64,000 bases of DNA, taken from positions 5,324,707 to 5,388,706 of the forward strand of contig OZ023182.1 of NCBI GenBank assembly GCA_963995505.1, in the 5' to 3' direction. The first letter of the stretch is position 1. Each line of letters begins with the position of its first letter. Origin of the DNA: Hypericum androsaemum (Eukaryota > Streptophyta > Magnoliopsida > Malpighiales > Hypericaceae). Made by a program: the position numbers and the translations under genes. Shown piece by piece: positions 12,555 to 24,600 of the stretch. Below the pieces are notes generated by a model. That model was given only the letters and a program-made list of their open reading frames with translations, did no database searches and had not been told where the DNA came from.

Positions 12555-13941
12555 GGGGCAAATTACTCTTACGTCCTTGACCTTTGGTCACCCTCCCCCT
12601 AGGGTCCCTAACTTTTGAAAAATTATTGTCCCGTCCCTAAGTTTTGATGATAATAGACTCTCAAGTCCCTGCTGACGTCATTGGCTCTTTTTTTCATTTT
12701 TGGTCATGGAAATGACCAAAATACCCTTAAACAAAAAATATATAAAAATTTACCTTCTTCAACTTTTGACCAAGAACACCAACAACCAAAAACCAACCCA
12801 AAAATAAGATCAAACTAATCAAAATCAAGAACACAACCAAGAACATCAAAAATAACAAAAAAACTTAGATCAAAATTAAAAAACTGAGATCAAAATCAAG
12901 AAACCTAGATGTTCAATTTCACCGAACTTCATGACCTCTTCTCCCATCGAATCAACAAACCTAGATTGTTCAAGATCTAAACCCACCGAAATCAAAAAAC
13001 CTAAACTTTTAATTCTACTAAACTTTACGACCTCGTCATCATTTTCACTGTACACTGAAACAAAAAAATTCATATGAACGGGCAAGAAAAGGAAATTCGT
13101 CAAGTTTAACAATTAAAATCAAAATCACGAGCTCCTAATTGAAAAATACACCAAGTTTAACAATTGAAATCAAAATCACGAGCTCCCAATTTGAAAAATA
13201 CACCGCCGTGGTTGAAGGAACTCCAATCTAAACGGGCAACCTGAAGCAGAGACGACACCGTCTACGATGGGTTTCTTGATTTGAGAGCTTGCGACGGTGG
13301 CTTCTTCTCCCAACGCCGCCACTGACCACCATGGCCAGTGGGCCCATGCCCTGGCCTCCCACGGCCTCTCCAGTTTTGTAACAACCCAGCCCCATGGCTC
13401 GGGTTTCCATCTCCAATAAGGCGGCGACCTCCCCGAGATCCCTTCCATCGAGAGAGATTCAAAACCTCACTTAAAAATTGGTAGTTAGGGTTTCGTTTGA
13501 ATCTCAACAACAATGAGCAGTCCGCTCCCAGTGGACGACAGTGGCTTCAATTTGCTTGATTGAGGCAGCGTCGTCGAGTGCCTCATCTTCCTAGCTCGTT
13601 GCCTCGTCATCAAATTTCTGGGTTTTTAGTGTATTTTTTTGTTGTTCTTGATGTTCTTAGTTGTCTTCTTGATTCTGATTAGTTTGATCTTATTTTTTGG
13701 TTAGTTTTTTATTGTTGGTATTCTTGGTCAAAGGTTGAAGAATGTACATTTTTTATTTTTTGTTTAAGGGTATTTCGGTCATTTTTATGACCAAAAATGA
13801 AAAAAAGAGTCGATGACGTCAAACTTAGGGACCCGACAGTCTATTATCATCAAAACTTAGGTACGAGATAATCATTTTCTAATAGTCAGGGACCCTAGGG
13901 GGAGGGTGACCAAAGGTCAGGCACGTGAGAGTAATTTGTCC
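12555..13941. mobile_element. Mutator-like element B, second copy of the long-TIR family
   Basis: Same terminal inverted repeats as element A: it starts GGGGCAAATTACTCT and ends AGTAATTTGTCC, and both arms contain CTTTGGTCACC and the TGACGTCA region. The inverted repeats extend about 300 bp (12555-12870 and 13620-13941). A perfect 8-bp direct repeat TTTATTTA flanks it at 12547-12554 and 13942-13949; a ninth position is ambiguous. The interior (about 12900-13600) differs from that of A and has GC-richer DNA with open frames on the minus strand around 13176-13513, which I cannot assign to any family. No transposase. Confidence 0.8.
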
Positions 13942-14139
13942 TTTATTTAATTAGTGAAAGAGAGGGTGAGAGAGGAAGAGAGATGGTTGGTTTAGCCTAA
14001 TTTTTTTTTTAAATCAAAAATGTCCCTGATTGGTTATTGACCATCAGATCTAAAAATTATTTTTTTAATCGAATCTGACGGCTCAAAATCTAGTCCCCAG
14101 CTGGGGACAACTTTTCTTTAATCCCTACTCAATCCGTCC

Positions 14140-14442
14140 TCAGGTGGAATGCCTATTTAAAGATTGTGGCTTTTCGGGTTTTATTTTTTATTTTTAGGTT
14201 TATGTTTATTTAAAGTTTAGAAGGGATTAAAAATTATTTCATCTCAAATTTTATATTATGGTTCACTTCTTAAGTTTCCATATCATAGACTTTCGTATCA
14301 TAACAAATTCATAGGCTCTAAAATATATCAAACATATCGAGTGCTCCCGTTGGTCCAGATTAACCAAAACTTTCACAAATCATAATGTCAAACCATATGC
14401 TCATATGACAAATACACAAAATGCACTCACATTACCATATTC
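14140..14442. other. Spacer, nothing recognised
   Basis: AT-rich DNA between the end of MULE F and the first copy of the 16-bp direct repeat that bounds the next retro-insertion. No frame or repeat of note. Confidence 0.5.
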
Positions 14443-14458
14443 AAATCATGACAAATAA

Positions 14459-15032
14459 GTCTCCCTCTCGGATGAGAAAAAGGTGTAACTAAACCAAGCT
14501 AATCCAAGTGTGGTGCCACGTACTTTAAAGCGTAATCGAAACTAACTGCTAAGGCATTATCTTTCTCAATCAATAAGAAGGCTTCTATCCAAACAGAAAC
14601 TCTACTTCTTAGAAGTCTTTTGGCTCAAGCAAATGAGACAATCAAATTCCTCTCTCCCTCGCCACCAAAAAAGGACCAAAATCAAATTTTAATTGAGAAG
14701 GTGGCTGCTTCTCGGGCTGTAGCTGCCCAACTTGGTATTGATTGAGATGGTGAGCCTGCTACAGTGGTAACCATTATCAAGCAAGCTGATGTGATGACCA
14801 AGGATCTGAGGGAGCTTCCTCCTAAATGAACACCAACATTGGTTTGTTTGGTGCAATTATGGACAAAGCAAGATTATTTATGTAATTAATTTTTTGTTTG
14901 ATTGTATCTGTAATTTTGACTCTGTGTTTTCAGAGGATCTTTTTTATGGGAGTTTGTTTGTGCTCCCATGTAAACCCATGTACCTATAATTATTTCTTGC
15001 ATTATATTTAATACAAATCCACTTATCAAAAA
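14459..15032 (+). mobile_element. 574-bp retro-insertion (5'-truncated LINE or retrocopy) with 16-bp target duplication
   Basis: A perfect 16-bp direct repeat AAATCATGACAAATAA at 14443-14458 and 15033-15048 brackets a segment ending ACTTATCAAAAAAA, that is, a poly-A tail. This is the hallmark of target-primed reverse transcription. The ending ACTTATCAA plus A is usual for plant LINE 3' ends. Inside, about 14586-14829 can be read as a protein-like frame with one TGA (LLRSLLAQANETIKFLSPSP ... EKVAASRAVAAQLGI ... TIIKQADVMTKDLRELPPK) closing with a stop, then a UTR-like segment. I do not recognise this protein. It could be the C-terminus of an unfamiliar LINE ORF or of a retrocopied host mRNA. 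Confidence 0.8.
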
Positions 15033-15048
15033 AAATCATGACAAATAA

Positions 15049-15905
15049 ATAGAGTGCACCAAAGAAACCACGAGTCATATATTATTTGTTTACCGATTTG
15101 ATCGAATGTTCGTCCAGTTCTGTGATATGAATTTGGAATTATATGTTTATGTGTTAAATTGTGTGACGAGATGAGACGAGTAATTTGCTCATGTTTCTGT
15201 GCATTTGGGATTATATGCTAATGTTTGGTTATTTGGTAAGTATGACTTTTGGTTAATGTACATTTCAAGTATGATTCATTAGCAAGGTTAGTTATATGCA
15301 TGTGCATCGAGTGGCTAAATAAAGGCGATGCATATTTTATTTGTTTACGGAGTGTTCCAAAACACTCACCCCCTCTCGTCAGTTTTGCAGGAACTCGTAT
15401 ATGAGTTGTATTAGTCCGGAGATCTATTCTGATCGTGTCTAGTCCACTTTGTTCTTCGGGACTAGTCTTGAGATCTCTGGTTTGTATTTTGCTCTTTGAT
15501 CTAGAAACTCTTAGTCACATGATTTGTTATTGATCTTGGTAATATGTAATTAATAAGAATATATAGATGTGTGTTAATAAGGCAAATCTTAAGTATTATT
15601 TTTTAATTCAATATTAGAAACTCAAGATTTTTTAACTCTGAAATTAAGATGGTAGAGGTTTATGATTCAGAAATTTGAATGCGTTTGAGACTGACTAGAT
15701 TTTTATGTGATTAAAGGAGTCAAAATCTAGCACCGGTCACCGATCTGAGTTTGGGTCGTGACATAATATTATAAAAAAATTAATAATTCATTTTACGATG
15801 ACTTTGTAGAAATATTTTAAAAAAATCTAATAAAGAGAAAGTGAATTTAAAAAATAACGAACTTACTATATAACTATATCAAAATATATTTTTAAATCAT
15901 TCCCA
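15049..15905. other. Spacer; possible LTR terminus near 15763
   Basis: AT-rich with no gene seen. The words GGGTCGTGACA at about 15753-15763 are the reverse complement of TGTCACGACCC, the start of the solo LTR at 54166, so an LTR end in minus orientation is possible here. I could not find its partner end (TGTAATACC-like) upstream. Confidence 0.35.
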
Positions 15906-15906
15906 C

Positions 15907-15994
<88 letters not shown>

Positions 15995-16069
15995 ACACAG
16001 TTTTTAGAACTATCAATTTAAAAGTGTATATATATATATATTTTTTTTTTTTCTAAAAACTGTGTCAAA
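15906..16069. repeat. (AT)n microsatellite followed by a small hairpin element
   Basis: About 85 bp of uninterrupted TA repeats (15906-15990) run into a 79-bp foldback. TTTGACACAGTTTTTAGAA (15991-16009) and its exact reverse complement (16051-16069) form 19-bp arms around a 41-bp AT-rich centre. This resembles a miniature inverted-repeat element inserted in TA DNA; any TA duplication is masked by the microsatellite. Confidence 0.75.
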
Positions 16070-16919
16070 AAAGAGCTGCACTGGATATAATTATGTGGGC
16101 CCGGTGCGGCCGCACTCTTCCATCATGACCGTAAAGGGTAACACTTTATCTTAACTCTCAATTACTCTCATAATTTATTATGCTGCATTTATAATTGTGT
16201 CCTGCTTCCTCCACATTATTCGGTACTAAGGCTACTGCTATGGGGCCATTCTATAATTTAACCCTTTATACAAGATCGCGATTTCGAATGTCGTCAAAAA
16301 TCTATCGTGATAAAATTTTTTGAAAAAAATCTAAGAAAAGGCTAAATAAACAAGTAACCAATATAAAAAAGAAACAATCTAGTAGTTACTTCAAGTAGCA
16401 AACAACTTCATAAACGAGGTCTTGGATTCCATGTAGTCAATTGGAGCAAGTCTAATATCACATTAGATCAACTTCTGGGTATCCACCGCCAACAACCTTC
16501 CGATCCGTTGTGCCTAATCGATTTGGACGTCCAATTACGAGCAGTACACCACCGTGCACCAACTTCCCCGAACGCAATTACGATACAAATTGAAGAAATA
16601 TTATTCTATTGATCACACTAACAAGTCCCGATTAAAATATAGATTATTCAGTGTACTTATATTCAGACAGGTGGTATAAAAAAATTTGTTGAAAAATAAG
16701 TTATTTTTTATCAAATTTCAATACCATTGCATTATTATTTCGTAGGACTGGACAATAAATTGAAACCCCGTCTTTATGTATATATTTTCTAAATTGTTTG
16801 ACATTCGAAAATTTATTTGAGAACAAATTGTTCGATGATATTTTTTATATTCGTAAATTTCGAATTTAAAACTTTTTAAATGAATCTAAATCTTCATCAC
16901 TTTAATATATATGTATATC

Positions 16920-16957
<38 letters not shown>

Positions 16958-18039
16958 CCAGGTCATTCAAAAGGTTGATTTTCAATTGGATAGCTGATGA
17001 CTTTTGATGTCACGCGTTATATTCACAATTAAGAAAAAGGCAAAGCCATTGCTCCAAGTCGCAGGCATTAAAACCCAGTAAGTGTCATCCACAAGACAAA
17101 GCGTGTGCAACTTGTGACACGAACAATATAATCCGCATGCCACGTGATAAGATCAACTTAATTATTACTTTAACATTATCTCGGACCGTCCAATCCAAGC
17201 ATAATATATCAAGTTAGCCGCTATATCGGAAATTCAGGAGAGAGTATAGATCCCAGAAATTAGAGTTTGCATCGACAAGTGTGATGTGCTGAACATCAAT
17301 ACATCCGTTTGTCACCTCATCAGATTTCAGTAAATATTGAGCTGATATTAAAAAAAATATCAATACATCAATTTTCCCTATCAGTAATCCTCGGGTAGAA
17401 TAAGCACGAAAATAACATAATGTGTTAAATATACAGTGAAACGGATAATCAATTCGGGGCACCATGACTTAACGGTAACATTGTGATACTATTAATTTCC
17501 GGATTGGAGATGTTACTTTACGGTTAGATAAAAGCATTATTTCCTAAATCCCTGATAATTTCAACAAAACGTAGGGAAAGGGGGGAGTTGATCACCCTTC
17601 GATCCAACCGAGGAAAGTTACGGCCAGGGCAGGCTCCACGAGAAGAAGCTCATGATAACTCACGTCTGATAATCAAATAACTATCGACTTATTTATCGGA
17701 AAACATTATGAAATCAATTTATCCAATTTTAAGATGGATTGTATCACAAAAGAATGATAATTTTTTTTCATAACGAATCTTTTAAAACTGTCCCTTTTCA
17801 AAAAAAAAATTTGATACTGTTATATTTGTAAAACTCAAATTTGAGATCTGAACTAAAAATAGAACAACTCCTCGCTAATTCATCGATATGTTTGGTGGTA
17901 CCTAGTTCATAGTAATAATTTATCAATGCAACTTGGTCAAAGTGAAAATTGACTTAAATATTTTAAAGAGATCCTAAGCTTAAATTCGTAGATACTATCA
18001 AAACAGTCACCTCTTAGGTTAAAGCTACTACTAGATGAT
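16070..18039. other. Spacer, nothing recognised except a microsatellite
   Basis: Two kilobases of AT-rich DNA. A second AT microsatellite passing into CA repeats lies at 16903-16965. Short open frames (for example 17214-17465, minus) have no recognisable content. No transposon ends identified. Confidence 0.5.
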
Positions 18040-20400
18040 ACGGTCAGTCCGATGCACTCCAGCTTCATATCTGAACGGTACATGTCTGATAAATTATCAT
18101 ATTACGAGAGACAATCCATTCAATGCAATAGAAAATCGGTCAGAGTAGGTGATGGTCATCAAGCTTGATCGTGAGAAGGCTTATAACTGACTGAGTTGGG
18201 ATTTTCTCTAGGAAACCCTCACACTGACAGGCTTACCAATGAAATTCATCAGTTGGATCATGGAGTGTGAGACGACTACGATGATGCACGTCCTGAGAAA
18301 TAAGAGAAATACATAGGAGTTCCTACCCAACCACGGGATTCGACAGGGTGACTCGATCTCCTCATATTACTTTGTTCTTGTATGGATAGGCTCTCCCATG
18401 TATGGGTGAGCATTAAGTTCAACCCAATCTGAACCATTAGAACCGAGACCCAAAAAAGTAACAAAACAAAGACTCGAATTAGACCATTCATTCTCACAAT
18501 CCACACCCAATCCGAACCAAAAATATGGTTCGTATCCGGTTGAGACCCATAACCCGACAAAAAATATATGGACGTTACTCCTACTTGGATGTGCGTGCCT
18601 ATGCCTTAAAAAATTATGAACAATTCAAAAATCCAAAATAATCAATTTTCTATAATCATAATCTCATAAATTCTCCAACATAGTGATGCAACTTAGAGTG
18701 CTATATTTCTATTATGGTTGTCCAAATGTTATCTAATTGAAATATATTATGAAGAATTATAAATAACATTGAGAGGCATGAAGGTGAATATGACAATAGA
18801 ATAAAAAGATTATGTAGAGTGCAGGTGTGACAAGGATCACTTGTTATATTGACAAGAATTATAAGTAATGTGAGGGGCAGTCCTACTCATCTTGAACTAC
18901 GATAAATGGAAGATTGCCCACCCATAGGGTATTAGGGTAGATTGGTAGAGCATGACTAATTGAGAAAATTGTGGTTCGATCCAAATCTTTATAGCTCTAT
19001 TCAAATTCGGATCAGACCCAAAAACTAATTTTCTTCAAGAATCTGACCCGAACCAAACCAAATATTTTTTGGTCCAGTTCGAGACTAATTTTTTTTTCAA
19101 ATTGGGGTGGTTTTGTGATTTTTATTTTTTTTCACCCCTACTCTCATGCAATTGAACAAGTGATGAGGGACAGACAATGGATCCCATGTGTGTGGCACGT
19201 CGTGCCCCCTTATCTCATTTTATATTTGTTGATGATTTGATTCTCATGTGCAGGTCCTCGATGGACCAGGCAAGGATGGTTCAGGACCTTCTGGACACCT
19301 TCTGCAGCAGCTTGGGACAGAGGGTCACCCTCCTTAAATTCTGCCTCATGGTCTCCTAGAACATCTCCCATGAGTTGGCCAGCGAGCTCAGTGATGCTTT
19401 AGAAATTCCAGTGACAGAGGATCTGGGAAAGTACCTGGGTGTCCCGACGTTATGTGGTAGAAGTTGTCGGCATTCTTATCACTATCTAGTGGAGAATCTC
19501 CTGAATAGGATGGCGAGATGGAAAGCGAGGACACTCCACTTGGCTGAATGTCTTAAGCTAGCCAGATCAACCTTGTTGTTTATATCGGCTCATGCTATGC
19601 AATCTGACTTACTTGTTGTTTCTGTTTAGGATATCGATTGGTGCATCCGTGATTTCATTTAGAGTGGGACCCAGGAGCAGCAGTGCGTACATCTAGTCAG
19701 CTGGGCGATTATGTGTCTGCCAATGAAGGTTGGAGGTTTCAGAGTCCTGCCAATGTAGAGAGTTTATGCAGCCACTTTTGACAAGCTACTCTGGCGATTC
19801 TTACAGTCACAGGATGCTCTTTGGGCCGCATCATATCTAACAAATATGACGGAGACCGCAGTGAACTAGCCATGATAGAGCCATGACCTAACTCGGCTTC
19901 TACCTGGGAGACTATGGTTAAGTCTCTCTCGATCTTGAGGACTCTGGATTTGCGGGTTCGCAAAGGGCATTGTTCACTGTATGACTCTAGCGGCGGAACT
20001 CTGGGCTCTCATTTTAGGACTCGAGCTTACCTAGGAGAGGGCCTTCTGCAGTGTGTAAGTGGATGTTAATTATTCTCTTGCCTTGCTTTGCTTTGTGTCG
20101 TACGCGATGTGACATGCGATCACTCCTTAGCGAACCTCATTCACCGAGCCAGAGAGCTACTGGCTAGTGACTGTGAGATCCATATACAACACACCTGGCG
20201 AGAGGACAATCGCGTTGTGGACGTGCTCTCGAAGCATGCACTGGCAATCACTTTTGACTATGTTGAGCTTGCTGCTCTCCCAATTTCTTGTTTGAATGTT
20301 TATTTGGATGATCTGAAGGGTGTTAGTCTACCCGTTATATCAATTCTGTGTTATCCATTCGTTGATTAATAAAGGTTAGGAGTCCACCTCATTTATACAA
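18040..20400 (+). pseudogene. Decayed LINE: reverse transcriptase to RNase H remnant, split by a hAT element
   Basis: With several frame changes and stops, the plus strand reads a LINE ORF2 from the RT palm onward: VIKLDREKAYN..LSWDFL and ETLTLTGLPMKFISWIMEC (about 18150-18290), GIRQGDSIS (about 18340), then after the hAT insertion AIEQVMRDRQW (about 19148), the catalytic box FVDDLI (about 19215-19235), LGKYLGVPTLCGRS, and an RNase H C-terminus CEIHIQHTWREDNRVVDVLS (about 20180-20235). It ends near 20400 with an A-rich tail. It is much older than the LINE at 3521-9720 and 5'-truncated. No intact domain remains and no target duplication was found. Confidence 0.85.
18401..19140. mobile_element. 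Non-autonomous hAT element inserted in the LINE remnant
   Basis: The RT reading is interrupted exactly between CTCCCATG (18393-18400) and CTCTCATG (19141-19148), an 8-bp target duplication with one mismatch. The 740-bp insert begins TATGGGTGAGCA and ends TTCACCCCTA, imperfect inverted ends of the hAT type (consensus YARGGGTGA). Subterminal GGTTCGG/CCGAACC-type words (18420-18560 and 19000-19090) are typical of plant hAT derivatives. No transposase frame. Confidence 0.82.
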
Positions 20401-20639
20401 GAAAAAAAATAGAGAAAGAAAAGTAATTAGCCAACCAACAAAAGCAGTTTCGGGAAATCCCCAAAATCAACCCAATAAAATAAACAAAAAGCTCTCAACA
20501 ACCAACAAATCAAAACAAATAAACCGTTCGTTACAACAGAAGAAACGACACACGAAAATAATACCAAACAACCCAACGTGGAAAAGAGAGAGGAAGGATG
20601 TATCTGATCCAAAATTGACCGTCCAAGGTTGAATTAGAT

Positions 20640-21616
20640 TGTAATCTAATCTTTAATCGCGATCTGCAGCTAGAAACCGCCGTTTGTTAAAATCAAAGCG
20701 CGTACACCCCACATTCCCAAAAAGACCCAACCCCAACCCCAACACCAACCCCAACGTCTTCTCTCTCTCTCTCTCTCTCTCTCTGCTTCCCTCGTTTATT
20801 TTTCTCCTTCCCATTTTCCCATCTCATTAATTACACCTCTTTATTAAATTTTCCTATTTTCCTTCCTCTGTTTGCATCCGTTTTTCGAATCCTCCTCGTC
20901 TTCTTCGTCTCCGAGCTGGTAATAAAACAGAGCATAGAGGAAGAGGAAGAGGAAGAGGAAGAAGAAGAAGAAGAAGGAGAAGGGGTTAATACCTTATTTA
21001 TTATTGATTAGCTAATTAATCAACCGTCGTTCCTACATCTTATGGCCGGCTAAGCCTCGTTTGGAGCTTTAATTAATCCCAGGAGCTCTCTATAATATAT
21101 TACTCTGTTTTGGAAGGTGACCGATCGTTTCCTTTAGGCGATGCTTCGTTTCATTTCCTTAATAAATATAGCTTTGGAGGTTCTATGTTTCGTAAAAAAC
21201 CTAAAGTTTCAGTGATTTTTATTTTTTTTGCTTTTTTGTTTTAGAGTTGTGAGTTTTTTTTTCTACGCCTTCGAGCTGTTAATTGTTGCGTGGAATTGTT
21301 TTGAACTTTATTGCTTTCTTTTTATTTATTTTTTTAATTCTTAAAGTGTTAATTCGAGAGGTTTATAATAAAGAAAAGGATGATAATTCGGTTACTGAGC
21401 TAGGAAGCTAGAGAATGTTAGCCTCTTTTTTTGTCCATTTTTTGAGGAGTTTTGATGGGGAAAGGGAGATTTAGTTTTTTTTAAGGTTTTGGAGAACTCT
21501 GCTTTTGCTGCCACGAATCGCCGTTCCGAGTTGGTTTCCGTCGATTTGGTATTTAATGGTTGTTTCTTGATTTTGGCTTAAGGTGATTAGTGTTGTTTCT
21601 AGGAAGCTTTGCAAGG
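20640..21616 (+). promoter_or_regulatory. Promoter and 5' leader of the DENN gene, probably with a leader intron
   Basis: A pure CT run at 20759-20784, pyrimidine-rich DNA and GAA repeats (20937-20982) look like a transcribed 5' leader. A donor-like AAG|GTGACC near 21115 and the acceptor TTTCTAG at 21596-21602, 14 bp before the ATG, suggest an intron of about 490 bp in the leader. No TATA box is obvious, and the start of transcription cannot be fixed from sequence. Confidence 0.45.
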
Positions 21617-24600
21617 ATGTCCAACGACGAAGACACCGGGAGCCCTGGGTGGGGTGCTTCGTTTTTCACGCAGACAACCGAAGATTTGGCGAGAGCAATT
21701 GCTGCTGCGGCCGTTGCAGCCACTGCTGCTCATTCCGCAAGGCCTTCGGTGGTTTTCTCATCTAAGGATGACCATGGTGGTAGCAAGCTTCTGAAGCTAC
21801 ATCAGCAGTTTTCGAGAGTGATCAAAGGCTTCTCGTCCAACCCTCCTGAAGTCAAAAGAGTGACTTACAACCCTGAAGTTCTGACTACGCAAAAGCGTCA
21901 GTGGGCAAACTTTCAGTTGCAGTACTTGGTATGCAATTTTGTTCAAGAGAAGTAATTTCTTATTTTTTCGCCGCAACTTCTTTCATGTGCAAAGAGTAAG
22001 GGCCGTGCTAGAATTATGTTTACTTACAAGCACAGCATATTTTTTTACTCTCTGCATCTCTCTACTCATTTGATGTTTTTCTCTTTTGCATTCTTAAATT
22101 GGAAATGTTGGATTGCCTCACCTGTACATTTGTTTTGTCGCATCATGCCTGTTTGCCTGTAGATGTCTGCTTTGAAGCATACATGATTTGAATTTCTTAT
22201 TATCTTCAGATATGTCGTCTGTGTCGTAACATCTTTGTTATTCAAGTGTACAGGATCATAGGTCCTTAAAGGAGCCATCGAGGCTATTTGAAAGCATGGT
22301 GGTGCTAGGACTTCATCCCCATTGCGACCTCCAGGTGTTGCAGAGGCGATATGCGCCCAGGAAATTGGAAGGATCAAATCATTCTCGTGTAGAACCGATT
22401 CTGGAGCCTCAGGTGACTTTAGAAGTGTTTCAGTAGGATCCCTGTGTAAATCTGTATTCAGAATTAATCCCATAATTTCCATATTAAACTCTTCTCTAAT
22501 TTGCAGGTCCTATTTGTTTACCCTCCAGAAAAACAGCTTCCGATTAAGCATAAGGACCTCGTATCATTCTGCTTCCCCGGAGGCTTGGAGGTGGGTTGTG
22601 CTCTTCATAAGTTTGTCCCTCCACCTGATATGGCATTGCCAATAATCATTACAATTTTGTTAGACAGTGGTTTGTTATTGCTTTAACTATCACACCATTG
22701 TTGACAATTAGTTTGTTGATCATTCAAAATTGATGATCAAATTTTTAGGTTAAAGCTGTTGAGAGAACTCCTTCCATGAGTGAATTGAATGAAATTCTGT
22801 TGGGACAGGTAATAGTTAATACCTGTGGCATTATTGAGTACATCAGTTACTGAAGCAAATCCTTGGATACTGGTCTAAGCTGTGTTGCTTTATTTGTGCA
22901 GGAGCACCTTAAACAAAGTGACCTTTCATTCGTATTCCGGTTGCAGGTAATTGATTGTTAACAATTCTTATATGTTTGAATGGACTTTTGTGTGAACAAA
23001 GTGGTAATGCTATGTTTTATGTGGTTAGATTTTTTTTACCCTTTTGAGTGTGAAATATGATGCATGTATCTTGAAATCTTCGCTGCCTCTGTCAGGTTGC
23101 TGATGATTCAACATTGTATGGATGCTGTATGTTGGTTGAAGAAATCGTGCAAAAACCGTCTGGATTATTGTCTGCAATCTCATCTAGGCAATCTTATTCT
23201 TCACCCTTGAGCCGCCACATTTTAACAACCCGCAGATGTTACTGCATTCTTTCCAGGCTTCCATTTTTTGAGTTGCACTTTGGTGTCTTGAACAGGTGCA
23301 GATCTATGCTAAGTGCTTTTCACTTGCTTTTGTTGCTACGAATATCTTGTTAACAAGTGCTATGATGAGAGGAAACATGATTGTGTTTTTTAAACGACGG
23401 ATTTCTCATGATGTAATTCTTGACAGTGACCATGGTCACTTAGCATGAGATGTGTATATAAATATGGTTGGTTATGCTGATAGTGATTAGCATATTTCAG
23501 ACTTTCAAGAATTGTTATTTGTGCAGCATTTTCATTGAAGAAAGGTTGGAAAGGTTGACACATGACATAACTGCTGTAGACATGGATGCACAGGGAGATC
23601 AGTACTCTGAAAAAGAAAATTTAGATGCCCCTGTTGAGTATAATTTGGTGGAGGACCGTACTGCGGAGCATATTCAGGACGAATCAGTGCAAATTGCTGA
23701 ATCAAGCACAAGAGATTCTATGCCTAAATTTTCTGCTGACGATGGAACTTATATTGAGGACAAAATTCCTGAGGGGCATATTCATTCTGCAGAAAACCAT
23801 CTTGAAAATAATGCTGTTTCAGTTGATTCTGAAGCAGATGATCCCTCCATAAAAGAGCATTTAGATGGTTCGAAGCATGACAGATGTGTTGAAGAAAATC
23901 TTATACCGGAAAAGATAGCAGGAGAAAGGCATGTACCGACTGCTGTCTTCCCGCTTCTTCGCTATTATCAGTATGAAAGTTCTGAATCTTCCTCCAGGTG
24001 AGTCATTTATTTTCACTTGGTTGTATTTATGTTTATCGGTACTTGATGAAAGGAATGTTTGTCGAACTGACTAGGAAAGAATTATGTTCTGCTCATTGTG
24101 TCTCGTCAAGGAAAATTCAGATATGGCTCCGACACTTTCCTGTACCATCTGTCGAGCAGTATTATGTAGGAAAGAATTTTACAGGATTTTGTGAAACCTT
24201 TGGAGGATCTTATTCTGACCAATTTAATGATTGGGGTTGTGAGAGCTAAGTTAGTTTCTGTAGCATTATGCTCTTCCTGGTTTGAGTTGGGGATACTTCA
24301 GATGATATGTATTTTGTGCTGATATCTTTTATCATTTGAATAAGCTGTTTTTAGTATATATTATGTGCAGTTTCCAGGGTTCTCCAAGTGAAGACAGGAA
24401 TTTCCGGAGTGACGTTGATGATACAGAGACAGAAGAGGCTTCTTTTTCTGGGCAGGATGATTTAGATGGTGATTACAGTGACATCCTTGAATGGGCTAAG
24501 GTCTGATTTCTTGATAAGGGCAACTTACTATGCCAGTTTGTAGCCTCTTTATTGATTCATTAAAACTCCTAACAACTTTCCAACTGTCACAGGCAAACAA

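Larger units (their letters stand above)
11403..14139. mobile_element. Mutator-like element F of the GGATT(C/G)AG family, left end not found
   Basis: The right end at about 14139 (plus strand CCCTACTCAATCCGTCC) and the subterminal words GACCATCAGATC and GGGACAACTTTT match the right ends of the elements at 30607-32496 and 59027-60365. The left part is a 22-bp tandem array (11450-11990), then a 350-bp stretch of mixed composition (12140-12490) with an unrecognised coding-like frame. Element B (12555-13941) is inserted into its right arm. I found no left terminal repeat. It may have been lost when element A landed next to it, so the start given is only the first base after A's target duplication. 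Confidence 0.6.
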
